Assembly (NCBI GenBank): GCA_900768625.1
Contig: CAAGDO010000011.1
Span: 1 to 9,419, forward strand
DNA length: 9,419 bases
DNA from: Bacteroidaceae bacterium
GTDB lineage: Bacteria > Bacteroidota > Bacteroidia > Bacteroidales > Bacteroidaceae
Direction of reading: 5' to 3'
Shown here: positions 5,210 through 9,419 of the stretch, piece after piece
Position numbering within the stretch: the first letter of the stretch is position 1
Layout: every line of letters starts with the position of its first letter
Notes under the pieces: model-generated
The model's input: only the letters and a program-made list of their open reading frames with translations
Databases searched by the model: none
What the model was told of the DNA's origin: nothing
Position numbers and translations under genes: made by a program

Positions 5210-6682
5210 CTAAGCATTGAAGTTGACTGAACGTTTGCGTCCGGCATCGATGCGGAGGAAGATGAAGAGCATCAGCGTGAATCCCCAAAGGGAGGAACCG
5301 CCGTAGCTGAAGAATGGCAACGGAATGCCAATCACTGGCGTGAGGCCCATGACCATACCCACATTGATGAAGACATGGAAAAGCAGAATGCTGAGCACGG
5401 AATATCCGTAGACGCGGCCGAACACCGTGGCTTGCCTTTCCGACAGATAGATGAGGCGAAGGATAAGGGAGAGAAAGAGCAACAGTACGCCGGCAGACCC
5501 CACGAATCCTTGCTCTTCCCCCACGGTGCAGAAGATGAAGTCGGTGTCCTGTTCGGGCACGTACTTGAGTTTGGTCTGCGTGCCGTTCATGAATCCCTTG
5601 CCTTCCAGTCCGCCCGAACCGATGGCAATTTTGCTTTGGTTGACGTTGTAGCCTGCATCGCGGTTGTCCTCGTTCATGCCGAGAAGCACTTGGATGCGGA
5701 CGCGCTGGTGAGGCTCGAGCACTTTGTTGAGCGTATAGTCAGAGGTGTAGAGGAAAGCCATGCTACCCAGCGAGAAGATGGCGATGAGCAGGCAATTGTT
5801 CTTTCGTTCGCCGAGCGATTGCCAACCCAGATAACCCGCCATGATGACGCACATGGCGATGAGTACCCAGGAGATATCGAAGGGGATGATCCATTCCGAA
5901 ACCAGGAGAGGAATGACGATACACACCACGCCGAGGAGCAGGATGAAGCGCGTGTGGCGCGGGTTCTTGCTATAGATTTTCACCATGCCTAACGTGAATA
6001 GCCAGATGAGGCTCATCACGGCGAATTCGCCCACTGAAGTGTAGGTTCCTGGAAGTTCCATTGCCCCGAAACGGATACCTACGACAAAATAGGTGACGGC
6101 GGCTACGGCTGTGAAGAGAATGCACCCCGGCATACCTTCGCGATAGAACATGAGGAAGAAGGCGAGATAGACGAGTGCCGAACCCGTTTCCTTCTGTAAC
6201 ACAATGAGCACCATAGGCAGCAGGATGAGCCCTGCAGCTTTGGCGAAGTTGTGCATGTCGTTAAGGCTGAAGTTGTACTGGTTGATGAGTTTGGCCACAG
6301 CCAGTGCTGTGGCGAATTTGGCAAACTCGGCTGGCTGGATGTTGCACACACCGATGTTGATCCACGACTTCGAACCTTTGATGTCGTGGGCCACGAAAGG
6401 CGTGATGAATAGAATGGCCATCATGCACCAGTAGAACAGACCAGCCAAAGTGTCGTAGTACTTATCATCGGTCATGAGGATGACAAAGCCCATAAGAAAG
6501 GCACATCCGATCCATACGATCTGTTTGCCCGTACGGACTCCCCATTCAAAATAGTTGGTGTCGCCAATCTCATGCGTGGCACCGCAGATGCTGAACCATC
6601 CGCATACGAGCAGGATGACGTAGATGGAGAGGACCACCCAGTCGACCGAGAGAAGAGGCGAACGTTTTTGTTCTGGAATCAT
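5210..6682 (-). CDS. rodA: Peptidoglycan polymerase RodA (SEDS family)
   Basis: 490 residues, multi-spanning. RodA is the glycosyltransferase of the elongasome; it polymerises lipid II into glycan strands on the outer face of the inner membrane together with PBP2. Family marks are GSKSWINIG...IQPAEFAKF (103-123), the KETGSALVYLAFFLMF segment (164-179), HQRVRI (325-330), GYNVNQSKIAIGSGGLEGKGF (344-364), PEQDTDFIF with Asp381 at the site of the family's essential aspartate, GEEQGF (388-393), and GLTPVIGIPLPFFSYGGSS (446-464). Compared with about 370 residues for E. coli RodA, the extra length sits between about 187 and 320 and contains several more hydrophobic segments. The start MIPEQKRSPLL precedes the first membrane segment directly. 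The gene begins 83 bp after mrdA with no visible promoter, consistent with one operon. Confidence 0.96.
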   Translation of the reverse strand: MIPEQKRSPLLSVDWVVLSIYVILLVCGWFSICGATHEIGDTNYFEWGVRTGKQIVWIGCAFLMGFVILMTDDKYYDTLAGLFYWCMMAILFITPFVAHDIKGSKSWINIGVCNIQPAEFAKFATALAVAKLINQYNFSLNDMHNFAKAAGLILLPMVLIVLQKETGSALVYLAFFLMFYREGMPGCILFTAVAAVTYFVVGIRFGAMELPGTYTSVGEFAVMSLIWLFTLGMVKIYSKNPRHTRFILLLGVVCIVIPLLVSEWIIPFDISWVLIAMCVIMAGYLGWQSLGERKNNCLLIAIFSLGSMAFLYTSDYTLNKVLEPHQRVRIQVLLGMNEDNRDAGYNVNQSKIAIGSGGLEGKGFMNGTQTKLKYVPEQDTDFIFCTVGEEQGFVGSAGVLLLFLSLILRLIYLSERQATVFGRVYGYSVLSILLFHVFINVGMVMGLTPVIGIPLPFFSYGGSSLWGFTLMLFIFLRIDAGRKRSVNFNA

Positions 6683-6765
6683 TGTTAATGGTTTGTTTTC
6701 AAATGGAACCCTATGAGGCGCTGGCAGGAATGTTGTTCCGCTTTGCGCTGCATCAGACGGCCTTT

Positions 6766-8613
6766 TCAGTCATCGGAGTACTTGATGTGCATGTTCTGGA
6801 AATGTTCCGCCTTTTTGAGGGAGGATACCGAGAGCTTGTGGTTGAGGTATTGCTCGATGATCAAGCCGCCGATGGGCACACCGTATACGTTACCCCAACC
6901 GCCGTTTTCGACGTATACCGCCACGGCGATTTTCGGATTGTTCATCGGTGCGAAGCCCATAAACACGGAGTGGTCATGACCACGGTTCTGGGCAGTACCC
7001 GTCTTTCCACATACTTCAATGCCTGGCAAATCGGCTGAGCGGCAGGTTCCGCCGAGTACGGCCTTGCGCATGCCAGCCACACAGTACTCATACCAGCGGC
7101 GGTCCACTCCGGTGTATCGCTTCTTGTTGTAGAGTGGGTCGATTGTGCCGTCCTGCACTTTGTGGACCACATGAGGCGTGATGAAGTAGCCACGGTTGGC
7201 CACGGTGGCTGCAAGGTTGCAAATCTGAAGGGGGGTTGAGGTCACCTCGCCTTGACCGATGGCAATGGAGATGACGGTCAGTCCGTTCCATGAGCCTTTG
7301 TAGGCCTTGTCGTAGTATTCAGCATTTGGAATCATGCCGCGCTTTTCGCCGGGAAGGTCGATGCCGAGCTTGTATCCGAAGCCCATGTTGACCATATAGT
7401 CCTTCCAAACGGTCATGGCCTTCTGCACGGAGCCATACTTCTGCTTGTTGCTCAGCAAGCGGAAGAGATCCCAACAGAAATAGGAGTTGCATGACGTTCC
7501 GATGGCTGGAACGAGATTGATGGGCGAAGCATGGCCGTGGCATCCCACGTGCAGGCCCTTATAGTTGAAACCGTGGTGGCAGGGGAAGGAAACCTGGGGA
7601 TTGATGGAACCTTCCTGCAGGCCGGTGAGGGCCTGCGTGATCTTGAATGTCGAGCCCGGCGGATAGGTACCCATGATGGCGCGGTTGAGCAATGGGCGTT
7701 TGGGGTCGGCATTGAGTTTGCGGTGGTTCTTGCCGCGGTCGCGGCCCACCATCGAACGGGGGTCGTAGGTGGGGGCTGATGCCATGCAGAGCACTTCGCC
7801 CGTTGCAGGTTCTATGGCCACGATGGCGCCCTTTTTGCCTTGGAGAAGACGTTCGGCCAACATCTGGAGGTCTTTGTCAAGTCCGAGCGTGATGTTTTGT
7901 CCGGGAATGGGGTTCTTGTCGTATTTCCCTTCCTGATAGTGACCTTGGGTGCGTCCGTGTACGTCGCGGAGCATGATGCGCATGCCTTTTTCGCCGCGTA
8001 GCTGCTTTTCGTAGGAACGTTCAATGCCCAGTTTGCCGATATAGTCGCCGCTCTGATAGTATCTGTCCTCGGCTTCGGTGATGTCCTTTTCGCTGACTTC
8101 ACCCACGTCGCCAAGGATATGGGCACCGATGCTGCTGGTGTACTGGCGTGTGCTGCGCTTTTCGATGCTGAAGCCTTTGAAGCGGAACAGCTTTTCGCGG
8201 AAGAGAGAGAATTCCTGTGCGGGAATCTGGGCCATGAAAAGCTGTGGCGTGTAACGCGAATAGCCCGGATTCTTGTTCCGGTCCTTGATGGTCTCCATTC
8301 GCTTGATATAGTCCTCCTTGGTGATGCCCACAGTGGAACAGAAGTCGAGGGTGTCGACTCCGCGCTGGTCGTTCATCACCACCATGATGTTGTACGACGG
8401 TTCGTTGTAGACCAGAAGTTTTCCGTTGCGGTCGAGTATGAGCCCGCGTGAGGGATACTGGATTTCCTTTCTGAAAGCATTGGAGTCGGCGTTCTTCTTG
8501 TAGTCGTCGCTCCAGAGTTGCAGGGTGAAGAGCCTGATGAGGTAGACAACCACAATGCCGATGGCTACGCCGCCAATGACGAATTTGCGGGTTTCAAAAC
8601 TATTTTTTAGCAT
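6766..8613 (-). CDS. mrdA: Penicillin-binding protein 2 (elongation transpeptidase)
   Basis: 615 residues, class B penicillin-binding protein. Residues 11-31 form the single membrane anchor. The dimerisation (pedestal) domain includes YPSRGLILDRNG (53-64) and SIGAHILGDVGEV (161-173). The transpeptidase domain, from about 260, has all three active-site motifs: STFK with Ser321 as the acyl nucleophile, SCN (374-376), and KTGT (537-540). It cross-links the glycan strands made by RodA and is the target of mecillinam in E. coli. Length is close to E. coli PBP2 (633). The start is secure: an in-frame TGA lies three codons upstream of the ATG at 8613. It lies 103 bp after mreD and 83 bp before rodA, the usual Bacteroidota order of the cluster. 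The gap 8614-8716 shows no Bacteroidota promoter. Confidence 0.97.
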   Translation of the reverse strand: MLKNSFETRKFVIGGVAIGIVVVYLIRLFTLQLWSDDYKKNADSNAFRKEIQYPSRGLILDRNGKLLVYNEPSYNIMVVMNDQRGVDTLDFCSTVGITKEDYIKRMETIKDRNKNPGYSRYTPQLFMAQIPAQEFSLFREKLFRFKGFSIEKRSTRQYTSSIGAHILGDVGEVSEKDITEAEDRYYQSGDYIGKLGIERSYEKQLRGEKGMRIMLRDVHGRTQGHYQEGKYDKNPIPGQNITLGLDKDLQMLAERLLQGKKGAIVAIEPATGEVLCMASAPTYDPRSMVGRDRGKNHRKLNADPKRPLLNRAIMGTYPPGSTFKITQALTGLQEGSINPQVSFPCHHGFNYKGLHVGCHGHASPINLVPAIGTSCNSYFCWDLFRLLSNKQKYGSVQKAMTVWKDYMVNMGFGYKLGIDLPGEKRGMIPNAEYYDKAYKGSWNGLTVISIAIGQGEVTSTPLQICNLAATVANRGYFITPHVVHKVQDGTIDPLYNKKRYTGVDRRWYEYCVAGMRKAVLGGTCRSADLPGIEVCGKTGTAQNRGHDHSVFMGFAPMNNPKIAVAVYVENGGWGNVYGVPIGGLIIEQYLNHKLSVSSLKKAEHFQNMHIKYSDD

Positions 8614-8716
8614 GTTGATTCAGAACGTATGGTGTGGGCGGATGCAAGTCAATGCATCACGCGTTTGAGGGCTGGAGAGGGGTGCAGGCTTGATGGCATG
8701 GCGACAGTAGAGCGTG

Positions 8717-9223
8717 TCATTTCTTGTTGCGCACCAATTCCATGGCCACAATGAAGAGCGTGGTGAGTACGCTGCTTCCGATGATATTGATGAGGAGTAC
8801 CTGCCAGTCGAAGAAGGAGAAGGCTTCGAGCATGAAGAACATCACGCAGTGGGTGATGACGGCAAAGACTGTGAAACGAAGGAAACCGCCCCATTCCAAA
8901 GACTTGCAGGAAGGTTCGAGCGTGTCATCATCGTGTTCAGAGGGTGATACGGCAGCGAGCAACCAGGGGGCGATGAGGCCCACGAGAGTCATGCTGCCTG
9001 CGGCCATGCCGGGGGTGTTGGTGAAAAGGTCAATGAGGAGACCCATCAAGAATCCGAGCAACACGTAGAGCCAATGGGGCGTGTTGGAGGGAAGGATGAG
9101 CAGGAAATAAACGTAGGGCATCGGTGTGGCATAGCCGAAAATGTGGACGTGGTTGAACACCAACACTTGCAGCAGGAAAAGCACCACAAACCAGATGGTA
9201 CGTGAAAATATCGTTTGGAACAT
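8717..9223 (-). CDS. mreD: Rod shape-determining membrane protein MreD
   Basis: 168 residues, very hydrophobic, with about six membrane segments (roughly 8-26, 35-46, 51-68, 74-92, 113-132 and 140-161) and an acidic loop SPSEHDDD at 93-100. MreD is a poorly conserved inner-membrane subunit of the elongasome that works with MreC; E. coli MreD has 162 residues. The conserved-looking core is GLLIDLFTNTPGMAAGSMTLVG (split at 61-71 and 72-82), with the Asp and Gly positions usual in the family. The call is supported strongly by position directly upstream of mrdA and rodA. mreC is expected to end just beyond the right edge. A 190-bp repeat stands between it and mreC, ending 22 bp before the mreD start, an unusual interruption for this operon. 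Confidence 0.9.
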   Translation of the reverse strand: MFQTIFSRTIWFVVLFLLQVLVFNHVHIFGYATPMPYVYFLLILPSNTPHWLYVLLGFLMGLLIDLFTNTPGMAAGSMTLVGLIAPWLLAAVSPSEHDDDTLEPSCKSLEWGGFLRFTVFAVITHCVMFFMLEAFSFFDWQVLLINIIGSSVLTTLFIVAMELVRNKK

Positions 9224-9245
9224 AGACTGTCGAGGGGAAGATAAG

Positions 9246-9419
9246 GAAGTCGTCTAAACTTTTCTGACAAAGATTCGATTTGGAGTTTGAGCTCTTCTAC
9301 ATTCAATCTTCACCTTTCTTTTTGGCCGTTTTTTGACCTTTCATCGGTCGTGTAGCTCGCTACACTTCCTCTTCAAGACCCAAAAACGTCTCAAAAATAA
9401 AGGAAAATCTTGAATTTCA
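9246..9419. repeat. Large imperfect palindromic repeat, type A, copy 3 (cut by window edge)
   Basis: Starts with GAAGTCGTCTAAACTTTT and follows copies 1 and 2 closely, with the centre GTGTAGC (9350-9356), TC, GCTACAC (9359-9365) at the same distance from the left end (104 bp, against 105 and 104). By comparison it should end about 15-20 bp beyond the window with the complementary terminal sequence. It lies upstream of mreD inside the expected mreC-mreD interval. Confidence 0.9.

Noticed and set aside
5375..5992. Plus-strand 205-codon frame inside rodA
   Set aside because: Antisense to conserved RodA motifs; the His/Glu-rich composition is typical of a shadow frame.
6683..6765. 22-codon frame in the mrdA-rodA gap
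   Set aside because: It is short, has no hydrophobic or family pattern, and is within what is expected by chance.
8614..8716. Promoter or small gene in the mreD-mrdA gap
   Set aside because: No TTTG/TAnnTTTG pair on the minus strand, and only a 16-codon frame; I see nothing else in it.

Overview
The window reads as a stretch of chromosome from a member of the Bacteroidota, most likely a Prevotella-type Bacteroidales. Three things point there: a perfect match to the Bacteroidota housekeeping promoter (TTTG-N19-TAnnTTTG) ahead of rplS, start codons without clear Shine-Dalgarno sites, and protein types typical of the group (a secreted C10 protease, a long RodA, and a radical SAM protein of the usual Bacteroidales form). 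Every protein gene is on the minus strand, so transcription runs right to left.

Right part (9419 to about 5200): the cell-elongation cluster in the order mreD, mrdA (PBP2), rodA. mreC and mreB are expected just beyond the right edge. MreD is the membrane subunit of the elongasome, RodA polymerises glycan strands from lipid II, and PBP2 cross-links them. Downstream of rodA lies a 154-residue membrane-anchored protein with Gly/Tyr repeats that I do not recognise.

Middle part (about 4670 to 2056): a secreted C10 (streptopain-like) cysteine protease, followed 46 bp later by a DUF1934/YwiB-like protein.

Left part (about 2055 to 1): a non-coding stretch of about 515 bp holding a 194-bp repeat, an 83-bp hairpin with a perfect 17-bp stem, the rplS promoter and a structured rplS leader. 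Then come rplS (ribosomal protein bL19) with a strong terminator, a radical SAM iron-sulphur protein, and a second type of large palindromic repeat at the left edge.

The main unexplained signal is a set of roughly 190-bp, whole-length imperfect palindromes in the intergenic gaps (3-188, 1728-1921, 4445-4667, and 9246 to the right edge). Three copies belong to one sequence family, lie in the same orientation, and in two cases end 15 and 22 bp before a start codon. The fourth has different arms, but its central 27 bp aligns to the others with transitions only, and these keep the central hairpin paired. This suggests one superfamily of structural mobile repeats whose fold is under selection.
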